Of a DNA stretch of 64,000 bases, positions 28,358 to 38,329 are shown piece after piece; position 1 is the first letter of the stretch, and each line of letters begins with the position of its first letter. A model generated the notes under the pieces. That model was given only the letters and a program-made list of their open reading frames with translations, did not search any database and was not told where the DNA came from. The position numbers and the translations under genes are program-made. The stretch spans positions 496,001 through 560,000 of the forward strand of contig CAVOLQ010000002.1 of NCBI GenBank assembly GCA_963696875.1, written 5' to 3'. The DNA comes from Albibacterium sp963696875. Lineage in GTDB: Bacteria > Bacteroidota > Bacteroidia > Sphingobacteriales > Sphingobacteriaceae.

Positions 28358-29563
28358 ATGAAAACGACCTCAATATTATCAGACAAAATAAACAATCTAT
28401 CTGAATCTGCCACTATAAAGATGGCAAAGCTTGGACGAGAATTGGCCGCACAAGGAGTTCACGTTATAAACTTAAGTTTCGGTGAGCCAGATTTTCATAC
28501 CCCTGAAAATATAAAACAGGCAGCGAAAAAGGCGATGGATAATAACTGTACCTACTATACTCCTGTCTCAGGATATCCAGAATTACGCAAAGCCATTGCA
28601 GGAAAATTGAAAAGAGAAAACAATTTAGATTTTGATAATTCTCAAATCGTCGTTTCTACAGGTGCTAAACAATCGCTTGCTAATGCTGTAATGTGTCTTG
28701 TTAATCCTGGTGATGAAGTAATTATACCAACCCCTTATTGGGTCTCTTACTCTGAGATGGTAAAATTAGCTGAAGGGGAATCCGTATTCATAGATGCAGA
28801 CATTGAAAACGACTTTAAGATAACAGCAGAACAACTTGAAGCTGCGATTACTCCTAAAAGCAAGTTATTTATGTTTTCATCTCCTTGTAATCCAACAGGT
28901 AGTGTATACAGTAGAAAGGAACTTGAATCTCTTGCAAAAGTGTTTGAAAAACATCCTAATATTTATATACTATCCGATGAAATTTATGAGCATATCAATT
29001 TTGTAGACCAGCACGAATCAATAGCTCAATTTGAAAGTATTCGCGACCGTGTAATTATTGTTAATGGTTTTTCTAAAGCTTATGCAATGACCGGTTGGCG
29101 TGTAGGTTATTTAGCTGCGAGCAATGAAATTGCAGCTGCTGCTGATAAGCTTCAAGGTCAAATTACTTCGGCTACTTGCTCAATAGCACAAATGGCGGCT
29201 ATTGAGGCTTATTCTAGTGGCCTTGAGAGCGTTAATGAAATGATTAAAGCTTTCAAACGGAGACGAGGGTTGGTATATGACTTGTTAATTGACATTGCCG
29301 GTGTAAAAACGAATCTTCCTGAAGGAGCCTTTTATTTTTTCCCGGATATCAGCTCATTCTTTGGTAAAAAAACTGAAACGGGCGAAATTATTAATACTTC
29401 TGGAGATTTAGCTTTATATTTATTAAATACAGGTCATGTTGCTACGGTTGGAGGAGACTCTTTTGGAAATGACAATTGCATCCGACTTTCCTATGCAGCG
29501 GCTGATGACCAATTGATTGAAGCTTTAAAGAGAATTAAAACGGCTTTAGGTAAACTAAAATAA
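28358..29563 (+). CDS. Class I/II pyridoxal-phosphate aminotransferase (aspartate aminotransferase type)
   Basis: A 401-residue fold-type I aminotransferase. LSFGEPDFHTP is the N-terminal substrate loop. The PLP-phosphate and ring contacts are visible in TGAKQSL, SSPCNPTG (Asn), ILSDEIYEH (Asp), and FSKAYAMTGWRVGY, which contains the Schiff-base Lys near residue 239 and the following Arg. This is the common prokaryotic Ib-type aspartate aminotransferase pattern. It interconverts aspartate and oxaloacetate with 2-oxoglutarate/glutamate. The gene stands alone between divergent or convergent neighbours and has a strong bidirectional terminator. Confidence 0.92.
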   Translation: MKTTSILSDKINNLSESATIKMAKLGRELAAQGVHVINLSFGEPDFHTPENIKQAAKKAMDNNCTYYTPVSGYPELRKAIAGKLKRENNLDFDNSQIVVSTGAKQSLANAVMCLVNPGDEVIIPTPYWVSYSEMVKLAEGESVFIDADIENDFKITAEQLEAAITPKSKLFMFSSPCNPTGSVYSRKELESLAKVFEKHPNIYILSDEIYEHINFVDQHESIAQFESIRDRVIIVNGFSKAYAMTGWRVGYLAASNEIAAAADKLQGQITSATCSIAQMAAIEAYSSGLESVNEMIKAFKRRRGLVYDLLIDIAGVKTNLPEGAFYFFPDISSFFGKKTETGEIINTSGDLALYLLNTGHVATVGGDSFGNDNCIRLSYAAADDQLIEALKRIKTALGKLK

Positions 29564-29605
29564 AATATCACAAAGTATTCGATTAAATTTTTCCATTTTA
29601 ATAAT

Positions 29606-29645
29606 AAAGAGCCTATTGGATATGAAGTTGCAATAGGCTCTTTAA
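29606..29645 (+). terminator. Bidirectional terminator between the aminotransferase and MacB-like genes
   Basis: A 13-bp perfect stem, AAAGAGCCTATTG (29606-29618) and CAATAGGCTCTTT (29631-29643), with a 12-nt loop. A/T runs flank it both ways and it lies between convergent genes. Confidence 0.85.
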
Positions 29646-29661
29646 TTATACCTTAGATCCA

Positions 29662-30906
29662 TTAATTGCTTCTTATTGCTTCAACAGGATCTAAGCGAGA
29701 AGCCATTATAGCCGGTACGACTCCAGCAATCAATCCAATCACCGTAGAGAGAACTAAAGTCAGTATAACCTTACTGAAATCAACAATGATTGCTACTCCA
29801 AAACCTATTTTTACGAGAAATGCCAATAAATATACAACTCCAAGACCTATTATCCCCCCTATGATACATAAAGCAACAGCTTCAATTAGAAATTGGGATA
29901 ATATAAAAAAGTTCTTTGCTCCCAATGATTTTTGGATTCCAATAATATGAGTTCTCTCTTTGACAGACACAAACATAATATTTGCAATTCCAAATCCACC
30001 GACTAAAATTGAAAAAATACCGATAAATAAGCCTGCAGAATTTATAATAGTAAACAGTTGGTCTAATTGAGCGGTAATGATAGTCGTTTTATTTAAAGAG
30101 AAATCATCCTCCTGCTTCGGATTAATTCGATGGATAGACCGCATTACGCCCCGCAATTCGCTCTCAAGCTCATCCAGAGGGTATTGAGCAGATGCTTTAA
30201 TGATAATATCTGTGCTATGGTTTTCTGAATTTACGAGGTTTCTAACATAATTTAATGGCATCACTATCACATTATCAAGAGATACGTCCAGAAGCATTCC
30301 CTCTCCTTCTCGATTAAAAACTCCAACGACTTTTACTTTTCTGCCAAGAACAGTCAACTCCCTTCCCACCGGATCGATATTTGGAAAAAGACCTTCTGCT
30401 ACTGTGTAGCCAATAATTGCAACTGGCACCCCGCGATTAGTCTCCATTTCTGTAAAATACCTACCCTCTTGAAATTCCAGATTCCGAACTTTATAAAAAT
30501 CGTAGGAGGATGCAAAAATAGTAACGCCTTCAATATTTGAATTTCTAAACTTCGCGGTTTTATTGCCTATATAAAAAATGTAGCATATACCATCGGCAAT
30601 TTTCAAACGATCCTGAAGCTGATTAAAATCACGAATAGATGGTTCAGGACGATTTAAATATTTCCACCAAGGGAAATCAGGCCCTCCATCCCATGGCCAT
30701 TTTGAAACATAAACAGTTTTACTGCCTAATTTTTCAACACTATTTTCCAAATTAGACCTTAGGGTATCTACAGCAGAGAAGACGCCAATTATGGTCATTA
30801 TCCCGATTGTTATGCCTAATAAAGAAAGAAATGTACGTGTTTTATTAGAACGCAAAGCCGAAAATGCAAAACCAAAACTTTCTCTAAGTAATTTTAATAT
30901 TATCAT
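29662..30906 (-). CDS. MacB-like ABC transporter permease
   Basis: A 414-residue permease. It has an N-terminal cytoplasmic/membrane segment (RSNKTRTFLSLLGITIGIM), a periplasmic MacB_PCD domain (about 50-260), and three C-terminal helices with the FtsX-type sequence (GFGIANIMFVSVKERTHIIGIQKSLGA), ending in MASRLDPVEAIR. The ATPase and adaptor partners (MacA/B-like) are not in this window. Mechanotransmitter permeases of this type move peptides, macrolides or lipoproteins. The gene is alone here, so the cargo is unknown. Confidence 0.9.
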   Translation of the reverse strand: MIILKLLRESFGFAFSALRSNKTRTFLSLLGITIGIMTIIGVFSAVDTLRSNLENSVEKLGSKTVYVSKWPWDGGPDFPWWKYLNRPEPSIRDFNQLQDRLKIADGICYIFYIGNKTAKFRNSNIEGVTIFASSYDFYKVRNLEFQEGRYFTEMETNRGVPVAIIGYTVAEGLFPNIDPVGRELTVLGRKVKVVGVFNREGEGMLLDVSLDNVIVMPLNYVRNLVNSENHSTDIIIKASAQYPLDELESELRGVMRSIHRINPKQEDDFSLNKTTIITAQLDQLFTIINSAGLFIGIFSILVGGFGIANIMFVSVKERTHIIGIQKSLGAKNFFILSQFLIEAVALCIIGGIIGLGVVYLLAFLVKIGFGVAIIVDFSKVILTLVLSTVIGLIAGVVPAIMASRLDPVEAIRSN

Positions 30907-31023
30907 GCTACTTCTTTTGACGAAACTTCAGCCTTTAAGTTACAAAATCTTTAAAAATTTAGTTTGCCACAATCACCATAAAATAAAACAGTAATTTCAC
31001 AACAACTTAGTATAAATATTTCG

Positions 31024-31031
31024 TAACTTTG
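31024..31031 (+). promoter_or_regulatory. -7 box of the queA transcript
   Basis: TAACTTTG at 31024-31031 fits TAnnTTTG, with a start of transcription expected about 90 bp before the ATG at 31132. No clear -33 box. Confidence 0.45.
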
Positions 31032-31131
31032 CGCCCTAAATTGCTTTCTGTTCAAGTTTAGTTAAAGTAAAATTTGAATAAAAAAACAATAAAATTTGAC
31101 TTAGGTTTAAATAGCATAAAAACAAAATATA

Positions 31132-32181
31132 ATGAAACTCTCCCAGTTTAAGTTTAATTTACCAGAATCTTTAATAGCCCATACACCATCGGAAAACCGC
31201 GATGAATCCCGCCTAATGGTTCTTCACCGCGACAGTGGAAAAATTGAGCATAAAATCTTCAAAGATGTATTGGATTACTTTGATGAGAAAGATGTTTTGA
31301 TTTTAAATAATACTAAGGTGTTTCCAGCGCGTCTATATGGCAATAAAGAGAAGACTGGTGCAACGATTGAGGTGTTTTTACTTCGTGAATTAAACAAAGA
31401 ATTAAGATTATGGGATGTTTTGGTTGATCCCGCCAGAAAAATCCGTGTTGGGAACAAGTTGTATTTTGGCGATAATGACTTACTTGTTGCTGAGGTGGTT
31501 GATAATACTACTTCAAGAGGCCGTACGATTCGCTTTCTTTTCGATGGAACAGACGAAGAATTTCGGAAAAATATAGAAATCTTAGGAGAGACCCCTCTTC
31601 CAAAATACATCAAGCGTAAAGCGACTCCTGAAGATAAATTTCGTTATCAGACTATTTTTGCAAAGCATGAAGGAGCTGTAGCTGCACCTACGGCTGGATT
31701 GCACTTTAGCCGTGAGCTAATGAAAAGGTTTGAACTTAAGGGGATTGATTTCGCTGAAATCACATTGCACGTTGGTTTGGGTACCTTCAGACCTGTTGAG
31801 GTGGAAGATCTTACTAAGCATAAAATGGATTCAGAACAATTTATAGTGGATCAAAATACTGTTGATATTGTAAATCGTGCTAACCAAGAAAAACGCAGAG
31901 TATGTGCGGTCGGAACAACATGCATGAGAGCAATTGAATCTTCCGTTTCTGCCAATGGAATGCTTAAGGAAGCTAACGGCTGGACAAACAAGTTTATTTT
32001 CCCTCCCTACGACTTCAGTATTGCAAACAGCATGATTACAAATTTCCATATACCTGAATCGACCCTTCTAATGATGACTAGCGCATTTGGCGGATATGAT
32101 TATGTAAGACATGCATACGAAGTTGCAGTAAAAGAAAAATATCGTTTCTATAGCTATGGCGATGCTATGCTAATAATATAG
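31132..32181 (+). CDS. queA: S-adenosylmethionine:tRNA ribosyltransferase-isomerase
   Basis: A 349-residue enzyme that transfers and isomerises ribose from SAM to 7-aminomethyl-7-deazaguanine in tRNA, forming epoxyqueuosine. Conserved blocks: FNLPESLIAHTP near the N-terminus, LILNNTKVFPARL, QTIFAKHEGAVAAPTAGLHF, LHVGLGTFRPVEVEDL, and TNFHIPESTLLMMTSAF near the C-terminus. Length is normal. ispD follows after 29 bp on the same strand. Confidence 0.97.
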   Translation: MKLSQFKFNLPESLIAHTPSENRDESRLMVLHRDSGKIEHKIFKDVLDYFDEKDVLILNNTKVFPARLYGNKEKTGATIEVFLLRELNKELRLWDVLVDPARKIRVGNKLYFGDNDLLVAEVVDNTTSRGRTIRFLFDGTDEEFRKNIEILGETPLPKYIKRKATPEDKFRYQTIFAKHEGAVAAPTAGLHFSRELMKRFELKGIDFAEITLHVGLGTFRPVEVEDLTKHKMDSEQFIVDQNTVDIVNRANQEKRRVCAVGTTCMRAIESSVSANGMLKEANGWTNKFIFPPYDFSIANSMITNFHIPESTLLMMTSAFGGYDYVRHAYEVAVKEKYRFYSYGDAMLII

Positions 32182-32210
32182 CAAGCAAAGCCAAATCTGG
32201 AAATAGACAA

Positions 32211-32912
32211 ATGGCTCATTATGTAATTATTGTTGCAGCTGGAAAAGGGAAGCGTATGGAAGAAGATCTTCCTAAGCAATTTATGCTCTTAAAAGGCAAG
32301 CCTCTCTTAATGTACAGTATTGAAGCATTTCATAATCAAAACGAGAACACTCAAATTGTTCTCGTTTTAAATGATGCAGTACTTCATTTATGGAAGTCCT
32401 TATGTAAAGAACATAATTTCACCATAACACATAACTTAGTTTCTGGTGGTAAAGAAAGATTTGATTCGGTTAAAAACGGCTTAAATTTCATCTGGAATAA
32501 GGAAAGCAAAATCGACAATTTATTAATAGCCATCCATGATGGTGCAAGACCCCTTATATCAACCGGATTAATAAGAAGAGCTTTTACATTTGCTAAAAAA
32601 AAGAAATGCGTGGTGCCAGCTATTCAAAGCCCAGATTCTATACGGCTGAAAGAGAATGGGTCGAAAAACATTTCGTTTCCACGGGAAAAAGTATTCCTGA
32701 TTCAAACACCTCAAATTTTTTCTGCCAATATCCTGAAAGAAGCATATGAACAAGATTTTGATTCTAACTTTACAGATGATGCTTCCGTAGTTGAAAAAGC
32801 TGGATACCCCATTAATTTAATAGATGGAGATATCCAGAATATTAAAATAACCTATCCTGCCGATATGGCCTTTGCCACCCATTGGTTGACTTTAGGCCGC
32901 CCCTCTGATTAA
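32211..32912 (+). CDS. ispD: 2-C-methyl-D-erythritol 4-phosphate cytidylyltransferase
   Basis: A 233-residue MEP-pathway cytidylyltransferase. The nucleotide-binding N-terminus IVAAGKGKRMEEDLPKQF is diagnostic, and the block HDGARPLIS carries the catalytic Asp/Arg. TDDASVVEKAGYPINLIDGD is near the C-terminus. It makes CDP-ME for isoprenoid synthesis. Cotranscribed with queA (29-bp gap). Its last 21 bp overlap an opposite-strand small gene. Confidence 0.95.
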   Translation: MAHYVIIVAAGKGKRMEEDLPKQFMLLKGKPLLMYSIEAFHNQNENTQIVLVLNDAVLHLWKSLCKEHNFTITHNLVSGGKERFDSVKNGLNFIWNKESKIDNLLIAIHDGARPLISTGLIRRAFTFAKKKKCVVPAIQSPDSIRLKENGSKNISFPREKVFLIQTPQIFSANILKEAYEQDFDSNFTDDASVVEKAGYPINLIDGDIQNIKITYPADMAFATHWLTLGRPSD

Positions 32913-33044
32913 TCTTAGTAGCACCGCAATGATCGCGATTACTAAAAGAATATGAATGATTCCACCAGTGGCATATCCACCAAAAAAACTGATCGCCCAA
33001 ATAATTACTAAAATTATTGCGATATAATACAATAGATTACCCAT
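32892..33044 (-). CDS. lmo0937-type (DUF5670) small membrane protein
   Basis: A 50-residue protein that I translated by hand from ATG at 33042-33044 to TAA at 32892-32894. It starts MGNLLYYIAIILVIIWAISF, then a glycine-rich turn (FGGYATGG) and a second hydrophobic segment (IHILLVIAIIAVLLRLI) ending RGAA. This is the standard two-helix pattern of the lmo0937 family found in many Bacteroidota. Function unknown; relatives are often stress-related. It overlaps the ispD 3' end by 21 bp on the opposite strand. Confidence 0.85.
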   Translation of the reverse strand: MGNLLYYIAIILVIIWAISFFGGYATGGIIHILLVIAIIAVLLRLIRGAA

Positions 33045-33131
33045 AATTTCCTTTTTAATATAAATAATTAATAGTTTATATTATCAACAGAAATCAGGCT
33101 GTTTTGTTTAGTTCAAAAATAAATGTTTTTC

Positions 33132-33896
33132 CTAGTTATAAATTTTTAACCCATCATAGGCTAAAATGATAGTAGGGGGCAGTAGCTTAGAAACTTCTTC
33201 GTGCTTACCAAGTTTATGGCTGATGTGGGTAAAATAGGTGTTCTCTGCCTTTATTTCTTGTGCGAAATCAATAGCCTCATTTAAAGTCAAATGAGAGATA
33301 TGATCCTCTTTTTGTAAGGCGTTTATAACTAAAATTTCAGAACCTTCAACTTTTTTCCTTTCTAGTTCGGAAATTGTTTTCATATCTGTTATATATGTGA
33401 AATTACCAAACCTAAATCCGTTTACTGGCAAATTGAAATGCATTACTTCAATAGGTACTACAGGAATTTCGTTCAAAATAACAAACTCTTCATTTCTTAT
33501 TTCATGCAAACTAAGTTTGGGTACACCTGGATAACTAGGCTCGGTAAATATGTAATTAAACTCACGCTTAATAGCTTCTATAATTCGTTTATTAGCATAG
33601 ACTGGAACTTCTCTACCCTGCTTATAATTAAAAGCTCTAATATCATCCAGGCCTGCGATATGGTCTTTATGCTCATGTGTAAACAAAACTGCATCTAGCT
33701 CCTGAACATCCTCTCTTAACATCTGGTACCGAAAATCAGGACCCGTGTCAACAACAATTTTCCAGCCGTCTATTTCAATTAAAATAGAAGAACGCAATCG
33801 CTTGTCTTTCTTATTTCTTGAAAGACATACTTCACATTTACAAGCAATTACAGGCACACCCTGAGAAGTTCCAGTACCTAAAAATGTAATAGTCAC
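33132..33896 (-). CDS. PhnP-like MBL-fold metallohydrolase
   Basis: A 254-residue metallo-beta-lactamase-fold enzyme starting at GTG (33894-33896), with FLGTGTSQGVPVIACKCEVC (Cys set typical of PhnP), the metal-binding motif THEHKDHIAGLDD and distal metal ligands in VMHFNLPVNG and YFTHISHKLG. PhnP members are cyclic phosphodiesterases. The true substrate here is unproven. GTGA overlap with the gene upstream, in the operon ftsK-lolA-unknown-MBL. Confidence 0.88.
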   Translation of the reverse strand: MTITFLGTGTSQGVPVIACKCEVCLSRNKKDKRLRSSILIEIDGWKIVVDTGPDFRYQMLREDVQELDAVLFTHEHKDHIAGLDDIRAFNYKQGREVPVYANKRIIEAIKREFNYIFTEPSYPGVPKLSLHEIRNEEFVILNEIPVVPIEVMHFNLPVNGFRFGNFTYITDMKTISELERKKVEGSEILVINALQKEDHISHLTLNEAIDFAQEIKAENTYFTHISHKLGKHEEVSKLLPPTIILAYDGLKIYN

Positions 33897-34168
33897 AGTT
33901 CGAGAGTCATTTGACTAAGTGAATAATAAAGTTTTCGTTGCTTCTCATCCAATTCTATACTTTCTGATAATTCCACAGTCTGAATTACTTGCAACATGGA
34001 TTTTATCTTAACTTCAATATCAGAAAACCGATTTACAACCAATATGTTTTCTTGTTGTAAAATGCAGGTTCCACTTTTAAAACTGCCCCTTTCATAACGA
34101 ACCTTAAGGCCTAAAGCATTTAATAGTTCTTCTAATTTGTTAAGACTAGTTTGTGTATAGGGCAACAT
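33893..34168 (-). CDS. Small conserved protein of unknown function
   Basis: A 91-residue protein with no signal peptide or membrane segment. It contains a short beta-rich middle (VRYERGSFKSGTCILQQENILVVNRFSD) and a helical C-terminus (QRKLYYSLSQM). I do not recognise a named family. It is coupled to the MBL gene by a 4-bp overlap and follows lolA by 3 bp, so it probably belongs to that operon. Confidence 0.75.
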   Translation of the reverse strand: MLPYTQTSLNKLEELLNALGLKVRYERGSFKSGTCILQQENILVVNRFSDIEVKIKSMLQVIQTVELSESIELDEKQRKLYYSLSQMTLEL

Positions 34169-34171
34169 AGC

Positions 34172-34825
34172 TTATCGTAAATCAACAATCTCCATAGAAG
34201 GATAATTGTTTTTATTAAAAATAAACGTGGAGTAAGGAATAGACCTATTAACAGACAGGTTTTTTATAGTATAAGTATATTTACTGCCATTTTTATCAAA
34301 TACTGTAGCATCATATATTAAATTACTTGCCTTATCCACCCTTAAATTTATCTTAGAAACATTTTGCCTTGTATCGGTAGGCACCAAAGTTATATCGTCG
34401 AAAGCTCGATTGCCCAATTTTGAGGTTCCAGTATAATTACCCTTATAACCCACTTTATAAAATGTAAAAATAGTAGCCGGGTTCAATGAATTATTGTCTC
34501 TATCAGCGTCGTTTACCTGAATTTCTGCTTGATCTTTTAAAATAGTCCACTGAGTGGTGCCATCACTTATAATTTCTTGTTCGCCTAAATCAATTTTAAA
34601 TTTCCCAGACATTCTTTCAAGAGAAAGCTTCCCGTTATTACGAAAGCTATTATTTTGTGAATCTTCACCAGACAGCAAAACATCAGCCTCTATTGTATTA
34701 AAAGATTGGTAATTAGTGCTCACTTTATCAAGAATTCGTTTGGATACAACATCAAACTGTGCATGAGCATAACTGATCATGCCAGTAAAAAGTGTTACTA
34801 TAAACCCGAGAAATAATTGTTTCAT
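34172..34825 (-). CDS. lolA: LolA-like outer-membrane lipoprotein carrier
   Basis: A 217-residue protein with a signal peptide ending YAHAQ (1-22). The mature chain has the LolA/LolB open-barrel pattern: FNTIEADVLLSGEDSQN, GKLSLERMSGKFKIDLGEQEIISDGTTQWTIL and NLIYDATVFDKNGSKYTYTI. It would carry lipoproteins across the periplasm. Position directly after ftsK is also seen in E. coli (ftsK-lolA), supporting the call. Confidence 0.85.
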   Translation of the reverse strand: MKQLFLGFIVTLFTGMISYAHAQFDVVSKRILDKVSTNYQSFNTIEADVLLSGEDSQNNSFRNNGKLSLERMSGKFKIDLGEQEIISDGTTQWTILKDQAEIQVNDADRDNNSLNPATIFTFYKVGYKGNYTGTSKLGNRAFDDITLVPTDTRQNVSKINLRVDKASNLIYDATVFDKNGSKYTYTIKNLSVNRSIPYSTFIFNKNNYPSMEIVDLR

Positions 34826-34837
34826 CTTTTAACTTAG

Positions 34838-37388
34838 TTAATTATTTTTGAGTGTATCCAAAAACTGTTCCAAGGAATATTCATCTGGATATAATACTTC
34901 TCTCGCTTTACTCCCTTCGAAAGGCCCAACGATGCCCACACTTTCCAACTGATCAATAATTCTACCTGCTCGGTTATACCCTAACTTCATTCTTCGTTGT
35001 ATCAGCGAAGTGGATCCTTGCTGATGCGCTACAATTAATCTTGCGGCTTCCTCGAAGAGTGCATCTCTTTCATTGAAATTAAATTCAGACGAGCTACTTC
35101 CTTCACCATTTTCATCCACGTATTCAGGTAGTAAAAAAGCGGAACTATAACCTCTTTGTTCACCAATAAATTCTGAGATCAGATCCACTTCTGGAGTGTC
35201 TACAAATGCACATTGAATCCTAATCAACTCACTACCGGTCGATAAAAGCATATCTCCACGACCGATGAGCTGATCTGCGCCGCCACTATCCAAGATTGTT
35301 CTTGAATCCACCTTAGATAAAACTCGAAAGGCTAGCCTAGCGGGGAAATTCGCCTTAATCGTTCCGGTAATAATATTTACTGAAGGTCTTTGTGTGGCAA
35401 TTACCAAGTGAATCCCTACGGCTCTCGCAAGCTGTGCTAAACGAGCAATCGGAGTTTCTACTTCCTTCCCTGCGGTCATCATTAAGTCTGCAAACTCATC
35501 AACTACTAGCACTATAAAAGGTAAAAACCTATGTCCTTCTTCAGGATTTAATCTTCTATTAACAAATTTAACATTATACTCTTTTAAGTTCCGAACGCCC
35601 CCCACTTTTCAGTAAATCATAGCGTTGATCCATCTCAATACAAAGGGAATTTAAAGTATTGATTACTTTCTTGGTATCAGTAATAATAGCATCCTCTTCT
35701 CCAGGCAGTTTGGCTAAAAAGTGCCTTTCAATCTTTCTAAAAAGCGATAGTTCTACTTTCTTTGGGTCAACCAAAACAAATTTCAATTCCGAAGGGTGCT
35801 TTTTAAACAGCAGAGAAGTTAAAATGGCATTTATTCCTACTGATTTTCCCTGCCCTGTAGCCCCTGCAACCAACAAGTGTGGCATCTTGGCTAAATCTGC
35901 GATAAAGACCTCATTAGATATCGTTTTTCCCAACGCAATGGGTAAATCCATGTCTGTATTTTGAAACTTCTCAGTCGCGAGTACTGACTGCATTGACACC
36001 ATTTCAGGATGGCTATTTGGAACCTCAATTCCAATAGTTCCTTTCCCTGGCATGGGTGCAATGATCCGAATTCCCAGAGCCGCTAAACTCAATGCAATAT
36101 CATCCTCTAAGTTTTTGATCTTTGAAATGCGAACTCCCGGCTTCGGAATAATTTCATATAAGGTCACTGTTGGCCCAATCGTTGCTTTTATTTTCTCAAT
36201 TTCGATGTTATAATTTCCTAAGGTATCTACGATCTTGTCTTTGTTTGCTTCCAATTCATGGCTATTAATGGTTATTTTCCCTGAACCATAATCTCTTAAT
36301 AATCCTAAATGCGGGTATTTATAGGAAGACAAGTCCAGCTTCGGATCGTATTTTCCAAATTTCTCTACCAAAACATCAGCGTCAGCCTTTTTTTCTTCTA
36401 CTACTTCTTCGACTGATAAAGTTGGGGAAGAATTTATTACCTCATTCATAGGTGTGGTTTCCATGTTTAGGGCAGTAGGTACCGGAGCCTTTGGAGTTTC
36501 GAAAACTGGTATTTCTTCTTTTTTCTCAATCTCAAATGCAGGCTTTTCAGTCTTGGATTCCTTCACCTCCTCATTTCGTCCTCTCACTTTGGGGTCGAGG
36601 GGTATTTCTTGCGATTTAAACTCCCTATTTACTACAGATTGAAATTGAGTCGCATCGCTCTCCTCATTCTCTTTACTTAAAGAAGGCTTACGTTCCGGAA
36701 ATTTAAAATCAAGGTTATAAACAATTACCAAAAAAGTTAAAATTGCAAAAAGCAGCAAGGTGCCCACACCTGCATTTCCGATTTGGGCTTGTAATAAACG
36801 GTTGGACCAAAACCCTATCTCCCCTTCAATAAAGTGGGGCATATTACTTGCAAAACCATGAAAATAAGCAATTGCAGTAGATATGAAAAGTAGGAAAAAC
36901 AAGGAATATGCAAATGTCTTATTTAAAGGGTAAACTGAAACCTTAAATAATAAGCGATAACCCATTATAAAAAAGAGAATTACAAAAATAAATGAAGCCA
37001 AACCAAACCATTTATAAATAAATTGATGGGCTAAAAGGGCACCAAATTTGCCTAGCCAATTGTCTACTACGGGGCTTTCGAGGCCTAAGGTTTCGAGTTC
37101 CTCAACTGATTTCAAAAGATTTCCCCATCCCCCATTGGATGAAGAAACATAACTTTGATCGTCTTTCCAAGTAAACAAATAGGAAGTAAAAGCAATCAAG
37201 AAATAAAGAGATAGCAATAATATAAAAAGGCCAAAAATCTTAGTCGTCTTTTCAAGATTGAAATTAAATCTAGGGAGGCGCTCAGTGGAGGACGGTATTG
37301 CTGTCCGGCCAGCCTTGGAATTTGAGTATTTCCCAGGCGCATTCTTTCGAATATTTTTTGTTCTAAATTGGTTTTCTCTTGAAGACAT
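34838..37388 (-). CDS. ftsK: DNA translocase FtsK/SpoIIIE, frameshifted as sequenced
   Basis: Two frames form one chain of about 850 residues. N-terminal membrane helices (about 50-215) are followed by a linker rich in Pro/Glu and by the motor domain, with Walker A GATGQGKSV near residue 506, then Walker B IVLVVDEFADLMM. A gamma winged helix follows (MKLGYNRAGRIIDQLESVGIV). The frame breaks at six consecutive Cs (plus 35598-35603); five Cs would give KSGGVRNLKEYN and one open frame. FtsK pumps DNA at the division septum and is usually essential, so I treat this as a probable sequence error and not a dead gene. Confidence 0.92.
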
Positions 37389-37566
37389 TCCTACTATTAT
37401 TCTTTTGTGACAAACTTACGGAAAATTTAAAAATTCAACAGCTCCTTTTTCGGCCACATCTAGATATGCATTTAAATGTAGCGAATAATGTGTTCAATTC
37501 GTTCTAATCTAACAAACAATTCTATATTCAAACAATATATTACAATTATTTAAAAACTTATTACCC

Positions 37567-38292
37567 ATGGGGCTTTCATTTCTTGTTCAAAGAATCAGAA
37601 TTTTTAACTTTCTATTGATCTATTTTATATTACTTTCCTCTTGCTCAAAAGATGCAAATTATAGAAATGGTGCCAGTGCGAATGTTGAATCCATTATTTC
37701 TGCCCTATCTGTTGTACATGGTTCTCCAGATGCGCCAGCCTTCGACTTCGTATTAAATGGCGAACCGGTTTTTCCGACCAATAGGGGGTTTACCAAACGT
37801 ATCCCTTATTTCCCTTTATACGCTGGTCAATATCAAGGGCGATTTTACAACAATGGTACTTATTCAAATGCTTTTTATACCACAAACATCAAACTAGCTG
37901 TTGGGAAATACCACAGTCTTTTTCTTGCAGGCCTAAACTCCACCTCCCTAACATCACTCTTAATTGAAGACGACCTTACAAAACCCAAAGAGGGAAAGGC
38001 GAAACTGAGGTTTCTAAATTTAAGTCCTAACGCCGGCTCATTAGACTTTGCCATTGTCGCTGATAGTTTATTTGCCAGCAAGAAAAAATTTAAAGACTTT
38101 ACTGCTTTCTATGAAATAGGGGCAGGAGAATATTCCGCTACTTTCAAATCAAGCGAAGGAGATTCCGTTCGCTATAATTTTAGTTTAAAACTTGAAAAGG
38201 GAAAAATCTATACCGTATGGGCTAAAGGATTAATTGAAACGATGGATGAAGAAAAAACTTTTGGAAATGGATTAGTTGTTCATGACTTTTAA
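37567..38292 (+). CDS. DUF4397-containing lipoprotein
   Basis: A 241-residue secreted protein with a lipobox (LLSSCSKD, Cys near residue 26). The mature part matches DUF4397: VVHGSPDAPAFDFVLNGE, then AGQYQGRFYNNG and a second repeat with RFLNLSPNAGSLDFAI. The domain has an Ig-like fold and no known enzymatic function. It would be anchored at the outer membrane. It lies between ftsK (divergent) and lpxH (convergent). Confidence 0.85.
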   Translation: MGLSFLVQRIRIFNFLLIYFILLSSCSKDANYRNGASANVESIISALSVVHGSPDAPAFDFVLNGEPVFPTNRGFTKRIPYFPLYAGQYQGRFYNNGTYSNAFYTTNIKLAVGKYHSLFLAGLNSTSLTSLLIEDDLTKPKEGKAKLRFLNLSPNAGSLDFAIVADSLFASKKKFKDFTAFYEIGAGEYSATFKSSEGDSVRYNFSLKLEKGKIYTVWAKGLIETMDEEKTFGNGLVVHDF

Positions 38293-38329
38293 CATCCTCG
38301 CATTACTTCGTCTAATTATTTCCAATTAA

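Noticed and set aside
35598..35603. Phase-variable C tract controlling ftsK
   Set aside because: FtsK is normally essential, the tract is short, and the same +1 insertion pattern is seen in several other genes nearby, which points to sequence error.
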